Shown one piece after another: positions 8,363-19,974 of a stretch of DNA of 64,000 nt. The stretch spans positions 194,365-258,364 of the forward strand of contig JADJOO010000005.1 in NCBI GenBank assembly GCA_016713725.1, written 5' to 3'. The translations under genes and the position numbers were made by a program. This stretch comes from Pseudomonadota bacterium (lineage in GTDB: Bacteria; Pseudomonadota; Gammaproteobacteria; Steroidobacterales; Steroidobacteraceae). Numbering within the stretch: the first letter of the stretch is position 1; the number at the start of each line of letters is the position of its first letter. The notes under the pieces were generated by a model. The model made no database searches. It had not been told where the DNA came from and saw only the letters and a program-made list of their open reading frames with translations.

Positions 8363-8932
8363 ATGGGATTGTTGACAACAGAGCATGGCAAAGCGGGGTA
8401 TCTCGCCGATTTCATCGTCTATGCAACGGCTGCCACAGCGTTGGCCTTGCTCGTGGCCATCGTGGCCCCGTTCGAACGCCGGACCGAGCTCCTGGCGTTT
8501 GCGTTGCTGGGTCTCGCGGTATGGACGTTCGTCGAGTACGTGCTGCATCGCTTCGTGCTGCACGGCATGCAGCCGTTCCGGGCCTGGCACGCCGAGCATC
8601 ACCGTCATCCACGGGCGCTGATCGGCACGCCGAAATTGCTGAGCAGTGCGCTGATCGCCGCGTTGGTCTTTCTACCTGTCCTGGTGCTGAGTGACCTGTG
8701 GCGGGCGTCCGCGCTGTCGTTCGGGCTGCTCACTGGCTACATGGTGTACGCGGTTGTGCATCATGCAACACACCATTGGCGTGCGGAAAAGGGCTGGTTG
8801 CGGCGGATCAAGCGGCACCACGCGCTGCACCATAGCCCGGTGGCCGCTGCGTCCCGCTTTGGTGTGAGCAGCGCCCTCTGGGACGTGGTTTTCCGTACCA
8901 ACGGCACGTCATTGGCCCATGCGACGAGTTGA
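8363..8932 (+). CDS. Sterol desaturase/fatty acid hydroxylase superfamily membrane protein
   Basis: A 189-residue integral membrane protein with four predicted membrane segments and the histidine clusters of the diiron hydroxylase superfamily: HRFVLH (about residues 62-67), HAEHHRHP (76-83), HHATHH (133-138) and KRHHALHH (149-156). It should use O2 to hydroxylate or desaturate a lipid at the inner membrane. It is short, as in the bacterial carotenoid or fatty acid hydroxylase subgroup. The ATG at 8363 has a GAGGAAGGGG ribosome-binding site. Its stop overlaps by one base the start of the cyclic glucan synthase (TGATG), suggesting translational coupling. Confidence 0.85.
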   Translation: MGLLTTEHGKAGYLADFIVYATAATALALLVAIVAPFERRTELLAFALLGLAVWTFVEYVLHRFVLHGMQPFRAWHAEHHRHPRALIGTPKLLSSALIAALVFLPVLVLSDLWRASALSFGLLTGYMVYAVVHHATHHWRAEKGWLRRIKRHHALHHSPVAAASRFGVSSALWDVVFRTNGTSLAHATS

Positions 8933-11900
8933 TGCTGTCCCTCCTGAGTCACGTCGTAGGTTCCGATCGCGAATCCGCCTTTGAGTTCGCGGAGGTAATC
9001 CGGGCCGAGATATTCAGCGCCGAGCGACTGGAACAGCACGCCGCCAGCCTGGCGGCGGCCCAGGCCGTCACGACGCGACCAGTCGCGGTCCGGCCGCTGA
9101 CCGCACGACTGCGCGACAACCACAGGGCGCTCCTTGACGCCCATCGTGCCATCGCGAAGTCCATGGCCGCGGGCGGGGCCATCACGCCGGCGGCGGAATG
9201 GCTCGTCGACAACTATCACGTCGTCGAAGCGCAGATCCGTCAGGTCCGAGACGACCTGCCACCCGGCTATTACCGGCAACTGCCGAAGCTGGCCGACGGT
9301 CCGCTGGCCGGCTATCCGCGCGTGCTCGGGCTGGCGTGGGCCTTCGTCGCGCACACGGACAGTCGCTTCGATGCCAACCTGCTGCGCCAGTTCGTGGCTG
9401 CTTATCAACGCGTGCAGCCGCTGACGATCGGCGAGCTATGGGCGATCGCAATCACCTTGCGCATCGTGCTCATCGAGAACCTGCGGCGTGCGGCCGAGTT
9501 GATCGCGAGCCGGCGCGACGTCCGCCAGCAGGCTGACCGCGTGGCGGACCGGCTCCTCGGGATCGGCGGCAAGGAGGCGCAGCCGCTGGCGACGGTGCTG
9601 CAGGAGCTGCAAAGCGTCCAGCTGTCGACGACGTTCGCCGTCCAGTTGCTGCAGCGGCTGCGCGACCAGGACCCAGAAGCAACTCCCGCATTGACGTGGC
9701 TCGAATCGCGTCTGGCGACTGCCGGCACGACGGCGGACGAAGTCGTCCGCGACGAGCACCAGCGCCAGGGCGCATCGAGCGTGACTGTCCGCAACGTGAT
9801 CACGAGCATGCGCTCCATCTCGGCGGTCGACTGGACAGACCTGTTCGAAGCGATGAGCCTCGTCGACGCCGTGCTGCGTGCGGATACCGAATACGCGCAG
9901 TCGAACTTTCCGACTCGCAACCGCTGTCGTCACGCGATCGAGGAGCTGGCGCGGGGTTCGCGGCACTCCGAGCTGGAGATCGCGGAGCACGCGATGCGGG
10001 TCGCGGGCGCGGGTTGCGACCAGCGCGAGCGGAGTTCCGGGTTTTATCTCATCTCGCGGGGGCGCCGGGAATTCGAGGATCGACTCGACTATCGGCCGTC
10101 GCTGCAGGCGGGGATCAACCGGCTCATCGCCCGCATGGGAATCCGCGGCTACATCGCGGGCGTCGTGCTGCTTGCGGTCGTCGGACTTGCGTGGCCATTG
10201 TCGGTACTGCTGAGCGGCGGCGTCGGTGCGCTGGTTTGCGTCGTGCTGGGGTTGTCGGGTCTCGTGCTCACGTTGGACGCTGCGATGGCCATCGCCAATG
10301 CCAGCATCACGAGCCGCTTCGGCGCCAGGCCGCTGCCCGAAATGGACCTCGCGGAGGGCATTTCCGCTGACATGCGAACGCTCGTGGTCGTGCCCGTCAT
10401 CCTCACGAGTCGCGAGGCGATCGCCGAGCACGTCGAACACCTGAGGATTCACCACCTGGCGAGCCTGGACGGTGACGTCAGCTTCGCCTTTGCTCTCGGA
10501 CTGGGCCGATGCCGCGTGCGACCGGGTCGCAGGCGACGAAGCGCTGCTCGGGTGCGCGGCCGAGGACATCCGCTGCTTGAACCTCAAGTACGGTCCCGGG
10601 GCGGCAGGCGATCGCTTCCTGCTGCTGCATCGGCGACGGTTGTGGAACGAGGCGCAGGGAGCCTGGATGGGCTGGGAGCGCAAGCGCGGCAAGCTGCATG
10701 AGCTGAATCGCCTGCTGCGCGGCGCCGTCGACACGAGCTTCCTGGCCGTCGACGGCAAGCCACCCACCGTTCCAGCCGGCGTGCGCTACGTGGTCACGCT
10801 CGATGCCGACACGGTTGCCGCGAGACACGGTGCGGCGGCTGGTCGGCAAGATGCGGCATCCTTGAATGCGCGCGCGCCTTGACGAACGGAGCGGGCGAGT
10901 CGTCGAGGGTTACGCGGTACTGCAGCCCCGAATCGCGTCGTCGCTGCCGCTCGGCTACGACGGCTCGCGCTACCAGCGCCTCGTTTCCGGTGCCGGCGGC
11001 ATCGACCCGTATGCGTCCGCCGTGTCCGACGTCTCGTTCGTCGGCAAGGGCATCTACGACGTCGATGCGTTCGAGGCGGCACTGGCGGGTCGTGTGCCGG
11101 AGAACACGTTTCTGAGCCACGACCTCTTCGAGGGAATCTTCGCCCGGGCCGGACTCGCTTCGGATATCGAGCTCGTGGACGAGTATCCCGCCCGCTACGC
11201 AGCGGCGACGGCTCGTTCCCACCGCTGGGTGCGCGGGGACTGGCAGTTGCTGTCATGGGTCTTCGGTTGCGGTCCGGCCGTCGCCCGGCGTCGCCGTTCC
11301 ATCACCATGCTCGGTCGATGGAAGATGTTCGACAACCTGCGCCGGTCCCTCATGGCGCCGGCAAGCATGATCACACTCGTGATCGCGTGGATGCTGCCAC
11401 TGCCGTACGCTGCGCTGTGGACGGCATTCGTCGTCGCAATGCTCGTGATTCCGAACCTGCCTCCCTTGCTCGCCGGTCTCCTGCCGCGTCACACCGGCAT
11501 CGCACTGCGGAGCCATGTTCTGGCGGTCGCGGCCGACGCCCGGCTGGCTGCGGCCAGGACGGCGCTGACCCTGGCGTTGCTGGCACACCAGGCATGGTTG
11601 ATGTGCGATGCGATCGGACGGACGCTGTACCGGCTGTTCGTCAGCCGACGCAGCCTGCTGGAGTGGGTCACGGCGCAGGAGCAGAACAGCAAGCGCCTGG
11701 ACGTGGCTGGGCACTACCGCCTGATGGCCGGCGCACTCGTCATCAGCTTCTCGGTCCTCGGGCTCGTGGCAGCGGGAAAGGTCAGTGTGCTGTTCGCGTT
11801 GCCGTTCACGCTGCTCTGGCTGGCGTCACCGCTCATGGCGTGCTGGGTGAGCCAGCCGTCGCGCATCGCTGAATCGCAGCCCGTGTCCGACGTCGATGCT

Positions 11901-14900
11901 CGTGCGCTGCGCCTGGTCGCTCGCCGCGCCGGCACTACTTCGACACGTTCGTGACGCCCGCGGACAACATGCTGCCGCCGGACAATTTCGGGAGGAGCCG
12001 AGGCCGGTGCTGGCCCACCGCACGTCACCCACCAACCTGGGCCTGTACCTGCTGTCGATCGTCTCGGCGCGCGATCTTGGCTGGGCCGGCACCATCGACG
12101 CCATCGAGCGGCTCGAGTCGACGCTCGCAACCATGGGCCGACTCGAGCTGTGCCACGGACACTTCTTCAACTGGTACGACACGCAGGACCTGCGGCCCCT
12201 CGAGCCGCGGTACGTCTCGTCCGTGGACAGCGGCAACCTGGCTGCGCATCTGCTCACGCTGGCCAATGCCTGCGACGAAATGAGAGCCGGGTCCGCTGGC
12301 GCCGCACGGATCCTTGCCGGGATCGGCGACGGGCTGGCGCTGGCCCGCGATTCGCTCGGCACCACGGCCGATGCTCGGCTCGTCGCAGCGATCGAAGCAA
12401 TACGCACCGGGCTTTCGGACCGGACGCCGAGGTCCGCACCGTTCGCTGCGAGCCTGGACGCGCTGGTGATCCGGGTCGGCGAGCTCGTCGCACTGGTTGC
12501 GCAGTTGGCGAGCGAGGGGGGCGACGAAGGCAGCGCGGAGACGGCCGTGTGGGCCGAAGCCACGCTCCACACAATCGAGAGTCACCTGCGCGACCTGGTG
12601 CCAGCGCCCACGACGGGCGCCGGTTCGTTGTCGCAGCGCCTCGATGCGCTCGCGGCGACATCGCGCCGCATGGCCGCGGCGATGGGCTTCGGCTTTCTTT
12701 TCGACCAGGAACGCAGGCTGCTCTCGATTGGCTACCGCGTCCTCGAGGGCAGCCTCGATTCGAACTGTTACGACTTGCTCGCGTCCGAAGCGCGACTGGC
12801 CAGCTTCGTCGCGATCGCTAACGGCGACGTCCCCGCGCGGCACTGGTTCCGCCTCGGGCGTTCCCTGGTCCGCGTTCGTCATGGCGCGGCGCTCGTCTCC
12901 TGGTCCGGCTCGATGTTCGAGTACCTGATGCCGTCGCTCGTCATGCGCGCGCCCGCCGGCAGCCTGCTCGAGCAGACCAGCCACCTCGTCGTCGATCGTC
13001 AGCAGGCGTACGGCAGGAAGCTCGGCGTGCCATGGGGAATCTCGGAGTCTGCCTACAACGCGCGCGACCTCGAGCGCACCTACCAGTACTCGAGTTTCGG
13101 CGTGCCTGGACTCGGCCTGAAACGCGGGCTCAGCGAGAACACCGTCATCGCACCGTACGCGACCGCGTTGGCTGCGATGGTCAGGCCGCACGCGGCGGTC
13201 CGCAACTTCGCGAGGCTGGAGCACATCGACGCGCGGGGCCTGTATGGTTTCTACGAGGCGTTGGACTATACCGCGCGACGCCTGCAGGCTGGTGAGCCGT
13301 TTGCCATCGTGCGCGCCTACATGGCGCACCACCAGGGCATGACGATCGTGGCGCTCGCCAACACGCTGCTCGACGGTGTGATGCGCAAGCGATTTCACGC
13401 GGAGCCGCGCATCAAGGCAACTGAACTGCTGCTGCAGGAACGGACGCCGCGCGAGGTGTCGCTCCCTGTCGCGAGCATCCCGGAGAGCGGTACCGCGGAG
13501 TGGTCGGACGAAGTCATGCCGATGCTGCCTCGTACGATCGACACGCCGCACCACCTGACACCGCGCACGCGGGTGCTGTCGAACGGCCACTACTCCGTGA
13601 TGCTCACGGCCGCCGGGTCTGGTTACAGCCAGTGGCATGACCAGGCTGTCACGCGCTGGGCGGCCGACGTCACCTGCGACGCCTCGGGGTCGTACCTTTT
13701 CCTGCGCGACGTCGACGACGGCAAGGTCTGGTCTGCTGGATATCAACCGACGGGGGTCGAACCTGACGCCTACGAAGTTACGTTCAGCGAGCACCGGGCC
13801 GAGTTTGTCCGTCGCGACGGCGACCTGACGACGACACTGGACGTGGTCGTGTCGGCCGAGTGCGACGCCGAGGTGCGCCGCGTCTGTCTCGCGAACATGG
13901 GCGATCGCGTCCGGACGATCGAGGTCACCTCCTATGCGGAAGTCGTGCTGGCCCCGCGCGCTGCCGACGAGGCGCATCCGGCGTTCTCCAAGCTATTCGT
14001 GCAGACCGAACACCTGCCGTCGATCGGCGCGCTGCTCGCGACACGACGCCGACGCTCACCGCAGGAGCCAGCCGTCTGGGCCGCACACCTCGCGGTCACC
14101 GAGGGCGACGTCATCGGGTCCGGTCGCTTCGAAACGGATCGCGCGAGCTTCGTGGGCCGCGGCCGGCAAGTGCACGCGCCGGTTGCTCTTGACGGCGATC
14201 CCCCCGAGCCAGGCAAGACGGGGACAGTGCTCGATCCAATTTTCAGTCTTACGCGCCGCGTGCGACTGGCGCCGGGTGCCACGGCGCGCGTCGCGTTCTG
14301 GACGCTGGTCGCCCCGTCGCGTGAGGAGGTGCTGGATCTCGTGGACCAGCACCGAGACGTGCCGGCCTTCGACCGTGCCGTGACGCTTGCATGGACGCAG
14401 GGCCAGGTGGAGTTGCACCACCTTGGGATCGCCCCCGACGAGGCAATGCGCTTCCAGCGCCTGGCCGGCCACCTGCTCTACCACGACCCGGCTCTGCGGC
14501 CGTCGTCCGAAGTGCTTCGGCGCCGCAACGGCGGACAGCAGGCGCTCTGGGCCCACGGCATTTCGGGCGACCTGCCGATTGTGCTCGTGCGCATAGACGA
14601 TATCGACGATCTCGGCATCGTGCGGCAGGTTCTGCGTGCGCACGAGTACTGGCGCCTGAAACAGTTGAACGTCGATGTCGTGATCCTGAACGAGCGTTCG
14701 TCGTCCTACGTGCAGGACCTGCAGTCGGCGCTGGAGTCACTGACACGTACCGGCCTGTCACGGGTGAAGATCCACGGCGATTCGGTGCGGGGCGGCGTGT
14801 ACATCCTGCGCTCGGACATCATTCCGAGCGAAACGCGCCTGGCCCTGCTGGCCGCTGCGGGCGCCGTGCTCCTCAGTCGTCATGGCAGTCTCGCGGAGCA

Positions 14901-17405
14901 ACTCGATCGGTTGGAGCAGGGGCCGCCGGCCGCGCCACCCCCGCCTGCCGTCGTGCGCTCACGCCGCGATTCGGCGGATGCCTCCCCCGACGTGCCGACG
15001 CTCGAGTTTTTCAACGGCTTCGGTGGCTTCACGCCCGACGGCGAGGAATACGTGACGGTGCTGCGCGACGGGCAGCGCACGCCCGCGCCGTGGGTCAACG
15101 TGGTTGCCAATGCCGGATTCGGCTTCCACGTGTCGGCTGATGGCGGCGGCTGCACCTGGGCTGGCAACAGTCGTGAGCATCGACTCACGCCGTGGTCGAA
15201 CGATCCGGTTGGAGATCGGTCGGGAGAAGCCATCTATGTTCGCGATGACGATTCCGGCCTGCTGTTCGGCCCGACGGCACTGCCGATCCGCAAGGCAAGC
15301 GGCGACTACCTGGCGCGGCACGGGCGGGGATACAGTCGATTCGAACATACGTGTGCCGACATCGCGCTCGACCTGCTGCAGTTCGTTCCCGGCGACGAGC
15401 CGGTCAAGGTGTCGCGCCTGCGCATCCGCAACCTCTCGGGTCGCACGCGCCACCTGACGCTGACCGCCTACGTGGAGTGGGTGCTCGGCACGTCGCGCAG
15501 CAGCACTGCGCCGTTCGTCGCGACGGAGATCGATCCGGTCACGGGTGGCATGCTGGCACGCAACCTCTGGGGTGGCACCGACGCCCGCATTGCATTCACC
15601 GACCTGGGCGGTCTGCAGACAGCGTGGACCGGCAACCGGATGGAGTTCATTGGTCGCAACGGCACGCTCGAGCGGCCCGCGGCGCTCGCGACAGGGGCGA
15701 AGCTTTCCGGTCGCACCGGCGCAGGCCTTGACCCTGCGGCGCACTGCAGACCCCTGTCGCGCTCGCCGCGCATTCTTCCGTGGAAATCGTGTGGCTGCTG
15801 GGTGAGGCAGGCACTACGCAAGCCGCCCAGGCGTCGATCTCGCGCTGGCGCAGTGAGGACGTGGACGGCGCGCTGCAGTCCGTGCGCGCGGACTGGAGTG
15901 CCGTGCTCGACACCGCCACGGTCAGGACGCCGGATCGCGCGTTCGACCTCATGCTGAACGGCTGGCTGTTGTATCAGGTACTCGCGTGCCGCGTCTGGGC
16001 CCGCAGTGCGTTCTACCAGTCCAGTGGCGCCTACGGATTCCGCGATCAGTTGCAGGACGCGATGGCGCTCATCCAGGCGCAGCCGGCCCTCGCGCGCGAG
16101 CACCTGCTGCGGGCCGCCGGCCGGCAGTTCGTCGAGGGCGACGTGCAACATTGGTGGTTGCCGCAAACGGGACGCGGAGTGCGCACCCGTGTCTCCGACG
16201 ATCGTGTCTGGCTCGGCTATTGCGTCGCACACTTCGTTGAGTCGACGGCCGACGCTGGCGTGCTCGACGAGCTTGTCCCGTTCCTGGACGGACCGGCATT
16301 GCAGCCCGGTGAGACCGACAACTTCTTCCTGCCCACCGTCGACGAGCAGGCGGGGACGCTCTTCGAACACTGCGCCCGTGGACTCGACGGCAGCCTTGCC
16401 GTCGGTTCACACGGCCTGCCACTGATCGGCACCGGCGACTGGAACGACGGAATGAACGACGTCGGCGCTGCGGGACGGGGCGAGAGCGTCTGGCTGGGAT
16501 GGTTCCTGCATTTCGTGTTGTCGGCCTTCGTGCCACTGGCAGAGGCCCGTGGAGAGCACGGGCGAGCCGCGACCTGGCGTGCACACGCTGACGGCCTGCG
16601 TTCGTCGCTCGAGGAACACGGCTGGGACGGCGACTGGTATCGACGCGCGTACTTCGACGACGGCACGCCGATGGGATCGGCGGCGAACGGCGAGTGCCGT
16701 ATCGACTCGATAGCACAATCGTGGGGTGTGCTGTCCGGTGCCGCCGAACCTGCCCGGGCGGCGCGAGCGATGGCGTCCCTGGACTGGCATCTGGTCCGCC
16801 GTCAACACGGCCTGGCCCTGCTGCTGACGCCGCCCTTCGACCACTCCGTGCCGGATCCTGGTTACATCCAGGCCTACCCGCCTGGGATCCGCGAGAATGG
16901 TGGCCAGTACACGCACGCGGCTGCGTGGGCGGCAATCGCATTCACGCAACTCTGTGACGGCGACAAGGCAGCCGAACTCTTTGCGCTGCTGAACCCGATC
17001 AATCACGCGCTCACGCACGACGATGCATTGCGTTACAAGGTCGAACCCTACGTCGTGGCGGCTGACGTCTATTCCGAGACGCCACACGTGGGACGCGGCG
17101 GCTGGACCTGGTACACCGGCTCGGCCGCCTGGCTGTTTCGCGCCGGCCTGGAATGGATTCTCGGTTGCCGCATTCGAGGCGCCGACCTGCTGCTCGATCC
17201 GTGCGTGCCGCGGAGCTGGACCGAATTCCACGTCAGCCTTCGCTACCGTGGGACCCACTACGAGATCGCGTTCGAGAATCCCGGCGGCGTCAGCAAGGGA
17301 CTCGTCACGCTGCAGCTCGACGGCGCCGAACTGGCTCCGCGCCCAGGGGTGGTGCCTTTGGTCGACGACGGCGTGACTCACCAGGTCCGCGTCGTCCTCG
17401 GGTGA
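8932..17405 (+). CDS. ndvB: Cyclic beta-1,2-glucan synthase (several frameshifts)
   Basis: Read across its breaks this is one gene of about 2,820 codons, the normal length for NdvB/Cgs, which polymerises UDP-glucose into beta-1,2-glucan and cyclises it for the periplasm. The N-terminal GT84 part has a TLDADT-type motif (VTLDADT, about 10795) and HRWVRGDWQLL (about 11220), with clustered membrane segments around 10140-10280 and 11370-11830. The C-terminal GH94 phosphorylase-like part contains HHQGM (about 13330), GTGDWNDGMND with the general acid Asp (about 16430) and GRGGWTWYTGSA (about 17095). Frames change near 10490 (+1), 10813 (-2), 10858-10876 (-1 and +1), 11930 (-1), 11990 (-1) and 15733 (-1). 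An apparent 8-codon in-frame loss lies near 11030. Most breaks look like base-calling errors. Confidence 0.85.
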
Positions 17406-17459
17406 CGACCACACTACGCCGCGCGACTGCGTCGCCGGCAAACACAGGAGAATCCCCGC

Positions 17460-17519
17460 ATGACAACCCAGACCTTCGCTTCGAGCTGCCTGCGCGGCAG
17501 GGTCGAGGCCGCGGCATGA
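17460..17519 (+). CDS. Short upstream reading frame overlapping the diguanylate cyclase start
   Basis: A 19-codon frame (ATG 17460, MTTQTFASSCLRGRVEAAA) with an AGGAG site eight bases upstream, better than any site before the cyclase start. Its stop overlaps the cyclase ATG as ATGA at 17516-17519. It may be a translated leader coupling translation into the cyclase, or the true N-terminus of the cyclase separated from it by one more indel. No family is recognised for the peptide. Confidence 0.3.
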   Translation: MTTQTFASSCLRGRVEAAA

Positions 17520-18385
17520 CTGCGGATCCACCCGCGGCATTGGAGCAGGCGCTCGAGCAAAGCCATGGCGTCAAGGTCAAGGTGGAGGCGTGCGCGGATG
17601 ACCTGGCCTTGCAGAACGACGCGGTGCAGCAGCAGATCGACAGGGGTGCGACGACGCTGCCCGCCGGCCAGGCGTTGCAGGACAGCCAGGTCGTCGAAGC
17701 CACGGTGCAGGAGTGCGCCGACGACCTGGACGAGGTTACCGCCACCCTGGCCCGGGGCATCGCGGACATCAAGCAGGTCGAGGTCGCATTGACCCGCTCA
17801 CGCGTGGCCTTGGTGGAAGCCGAGGCATCGCTGTTGACGGCACAGGAGGACGAGCGCCACGCCACGATGCGGGCACTGCATGACGCCGCAACGGGACTGC
17901 CCAACCGTGTGCTGTTCGATGATCGCGTCACGCAGGGAATCTCACTGGCCGAGCGACACGGTTGGAGCCTGGCGGTGATGTTCCTCGACCTCGATCGCTT
18001 CAAGAGCATCAACGACGATCATGGTCACGCCGCGGGAGACCTCGTGCTCAGGGAGGTTGCCAGCCGTCTCTCGCAGCATGCGCGCGACGAAGACACGATC
18101 TGCCGCGGTGGCGGTGACGAGTTCCTGTACCTGCTGGTCAATCCGAAGAGCAGGGCTGATGTGGAACGCAAGGCCCTTGCCGTGCTGAGCGACATTGCCC
18201 AGGCGATCAAAGTGGGTGGACGCGACCTCGTCATCCGCGCCAGCATCGGGGTTGCCCTGTATCCGCGTGACGGCACGACGGTAGACCAGCTGGTCCGAAA
18301 CGCCGACACGGCGATGTACCGCGCCAAGAACGGCGGGTGCGGTTATGTCCTGTTCAGCCCTGCGCAGGCAACCTCTGGTGCCTGA
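17516..18385 (+). CDS. Diguanylate cyclase (GGDEF), soluble
   Basis: A 289-residue protein without membrane segments. Residues 1-115 are helical and repetitive (two related VKVEACADDL/VQECADDLDE repeats) and probably coiled coil. The GGDEF domain follows, starting HDAATGLPNRVLFDDR, with the metal-site FLDLDRFKSINDDHGHAAGD and the active-site loop GGGDEF. An RxxD product-inhibition site (RDED) lies five residues before GGDEF, so the enzyme should make cyclic-di-GMP from GTP with feedback control. No phosphoacceptor or PAS domain is visible. It is 110 bp after the glucan synthase on the same strand, which suggests a link between c-di-GMP and envelope glucan, inferred only. Confidence 0.9.
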   Translation: MTADPPAALEQALEQSHGVKVKVEACADDLALQNDAVQQQIDRGATTLPAGQALQDSQVVEATVQECADDLDEVTATLARGIADIKQVEVALTRSRVALVEAEASLLTAQEDERHATMRALHDAATGLPNRVLFDDRVTQGISLAERHGWSLAVMFLDLDRFKSINDDHGHAAGDLVLREVASRLSQHARDEDTICRGGGDEFLYLLVNPKSRADVERKALAVLSDIAQAIKVGGRDLVIRASIGVALYPRDGTTVDQLVRNADTAMYRAKNGGCGYVLFSPAQATSGA

Positions 18386-18406
18386 CGCGCGCGCGGATGG
18401 GCCGGA

Positions 18407-18799
18407 CTATTCGGAGGTCGTGCCGTCGAAGTGCTCGACGTCGGCCTCTGCGTCGGCGCGGGTGTGGTGCACGACGCGGTCGCGGTGATTCGGCGGCGAG
18501 TACACCGTGTAGAGCTTCAGCGGCGTGGTACCGGTGTTGATGATGTTGTGATTCGCACCCATGGGCACGACGATCGCGAAGCCCGCCTTCACGGAGGTGC
18601 GCTTGCCGTCCATGACCACCTCCCCGGTTCCTTCCTCGACGCGGAAGAACTGGTCGAGCTCGTGGACTTCCGCGCCGATCTCTTCGCCTGGCGCCAGCGC
18701 CATCAGTACAAGCTGGGAGTGCCGTGCCGTGTAGAGAACCCTGCGGAAGTCGACGTTGCTGACCGCCAGTCGCTCGATGTCCTGTACGAATCCTTTCAT
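18407..18799 (-). CDS. Cupin domain protein
   Basis: A 130-residue single-domain cupin from ATG 18799 (MKGFVQDIERLAVSN), preferred over an upstream in-frame ATG because of the GGGAAGTG ribosome site. The first cupin motif is PGEEIGAEVHELDQFFRVEEG, broken only by standard spacing (G-x5-HxHD-like with E-V-H-E), and the second is GFAIVVPMGANHNIINTG with the metal-ligand His. It resembles small mannose-6-phosphate-isomerase-like cupins widely annotated without known substrate. Convergent with the diguanylate cyclase, 21 bp apart. Function unknown. Confidence 0.8.
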   Translation of the reverse strand: MKGFVQDIERLAVSNVDFRRVLYTARHSQLVLMALAPGEEIGAEVHELDQFFRVEEGTGEVVMDGKRTSVKAGFAIVVPMGANHNIINTGTTPLKLYTVYSPPNHRDRVVHHTRADAEADVEHFDGTTSE

Positions 18800-18983
18800 G
18801 ACACTTCCCGTTTTTGCTGCTGGAATCCGCAGCAAGAATCGTACCGGTTCACGTGCGCACTATCTGTACGCCAGGGTACAGAGCAGGTTCGCGTGCGCCT
18901 GACTTCTACGTAATCACTTGTGGTCGCCCGACTGGCAAAATGTCAGGTGGATCTCACCTGGTCGAACGAAGGGAGATACGCAA

Positions 18984-19130
18984 ATGCTGTGGACCGTTGC
19001 AGTTGTCCTGATCATTCTCTGGCTGCTGGGCCTGGTCACGTCGTACACGATGGGTGGCCTGATCCACATCCTGCTGGTCATTGCGATCGTCGTCGTACTG
19101 CTCAACGTCATCCAGGGCCGCCGCGCCTGA
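18984..19130 (+). CDS. Lmo0937-type small membrane protein, 48 residues (copy B)
   Basis: Paralogue of the protein at 5901-6047: same length, same start (MLWTVAVVLIILWLLGL) and end (NVIQGRRA), 38 of 48 residues identical, all differences conservative. Two hydrophobic segments flank a TSYTMGG turn. ATG 18984 has an AGGGAG ribosome site; the longer in-frame start at 18918 adds non-hydrophobic residues and is rejected. It is followed after 88 bp by a Crp/Fnr gene, repeating the order seen in the first copy. Function unknown. Confidence 0.85.
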   Translation: MLWTVAVVLIILWLLGLVTSYTMGGLIHILLVIAIVVVLLNVIQGRRA

Positions 19131-19218
19131 CTTTCGTCGGGCGGGGACGGCGCAGCGGTCGTCTGACTGCTCGATGGATGCAGGCCGCGATGGCCTTCGC
19201 AGGGGATAGGAGCGTCCC

Positions 19219-19974
19219 TTGAAGGATAGGTCGGCGCCCGCGGATGTGCGACTGAACAGAATTCTGGCGGCGTTGCCGGAAGCTGACCGTGAACGTGTCC
19301 AGCGCAACCTCCAGCCAGTGTTTGTCGTTGCGGGCAAGACGCTCTACGAACCGGGCGTCCGGTTGGACTACGCCTACTTCCCTGCGACGACGATCGTTGC
19401 GGACGAATACGTGACGGCCGACGGCGCGTCTGCCGAGGTCGCCATCGTCGGCAGCGAAGGGGTCGTGGGCATTGCGTTGTTCATGGGAGGCGAGTCGCGG
19501 CCGAATCGTGCCATCGTGCAGGCATCGGGATGGGCGTATCGCCTGCAGCGCCATCATCTGCACGAGGAGTTCACCCGGGCCGGAGCCCTGCAGCACTTGC
19601 TGTTGCTCTACACCCAGGCGCTTCTCACGCTGACGGCGCAGACGGCCATCTGCAACCGGCACCACACTATCGACCAGCAACTCTGTCGCTGGCTGCTGCT
19701 GAGCCTTGACCGCTCGTCCTCGAGTGTCCTGACCACGACCCATGAGCACATCGCAAACATGCTGGGAGTCCGCCGCGAGGGCGTGACCGAAGCGGCGGGC
19801 AAGCTGCAGCGGCTCGGCCTGGTGCGCAACAGCCGGGGTCGGATCACGGTCGATGACCGTGGCGGCCTCGAGACGCGCAGTTGCGAGTGCTATCGCGTGG
19901 TGAAGCGAGAGTACGACCGCCTGCTGCCGGACGTGGCGACAGACGCAGCTGCAGCTGACGGCATCTCATCCTGA
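19219..19974 (+). CDS. Crp/Fnr family transcriptional regulator (copy B)
   Basis: A 251-residue regulator starting at TTG 19219, which has an AGGAG site seven bases upstream and no competing ATG. Effector domain segments are YAYFPATTIVADEYV and EVAIVGSEGVVGIALFMGG; the HTH segment is THEHIANMLGVRREGVTEAA; the tail is CECYRVVKREYDRLLP. It is the close sibling of the protein at 4179-4931 and belongs to a duplicated module with the 48-residue membrane protein. The FNR cysteine cluster and CRP cAMP residues are absent, so the signal is unknown. Confidence 0.88.
   Translation: MKDRSAPADVRLNRILAALPEADRERVQRNLQPVFVVAGKTLYEPGVRLDYAYFPATTIVADEYVTADGASAEVAIVGSEGVVGIALFMGGESRPNRAIVQASGWAYRLQRHHLHEEFTRAGALQHLLLLYTQALLTLTAQTAICNRHHTIDQQLCRWLLLSLDRSSSSVLTTTHEHIANMLGVRREGVTEAAGKLQRLGLVRNSRGRITVDDRGGLETRSCECYRVVKREYDRLLPDVATDAAAADGISS

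Noticed and set aside
10480..10880. Programmed ribosomal frameshifting in the glucan synthase
   Set aside because: Several breaks of differing size and sign, no slippery heptamer with a downstream structure, and the family is not known to need frameshifting.
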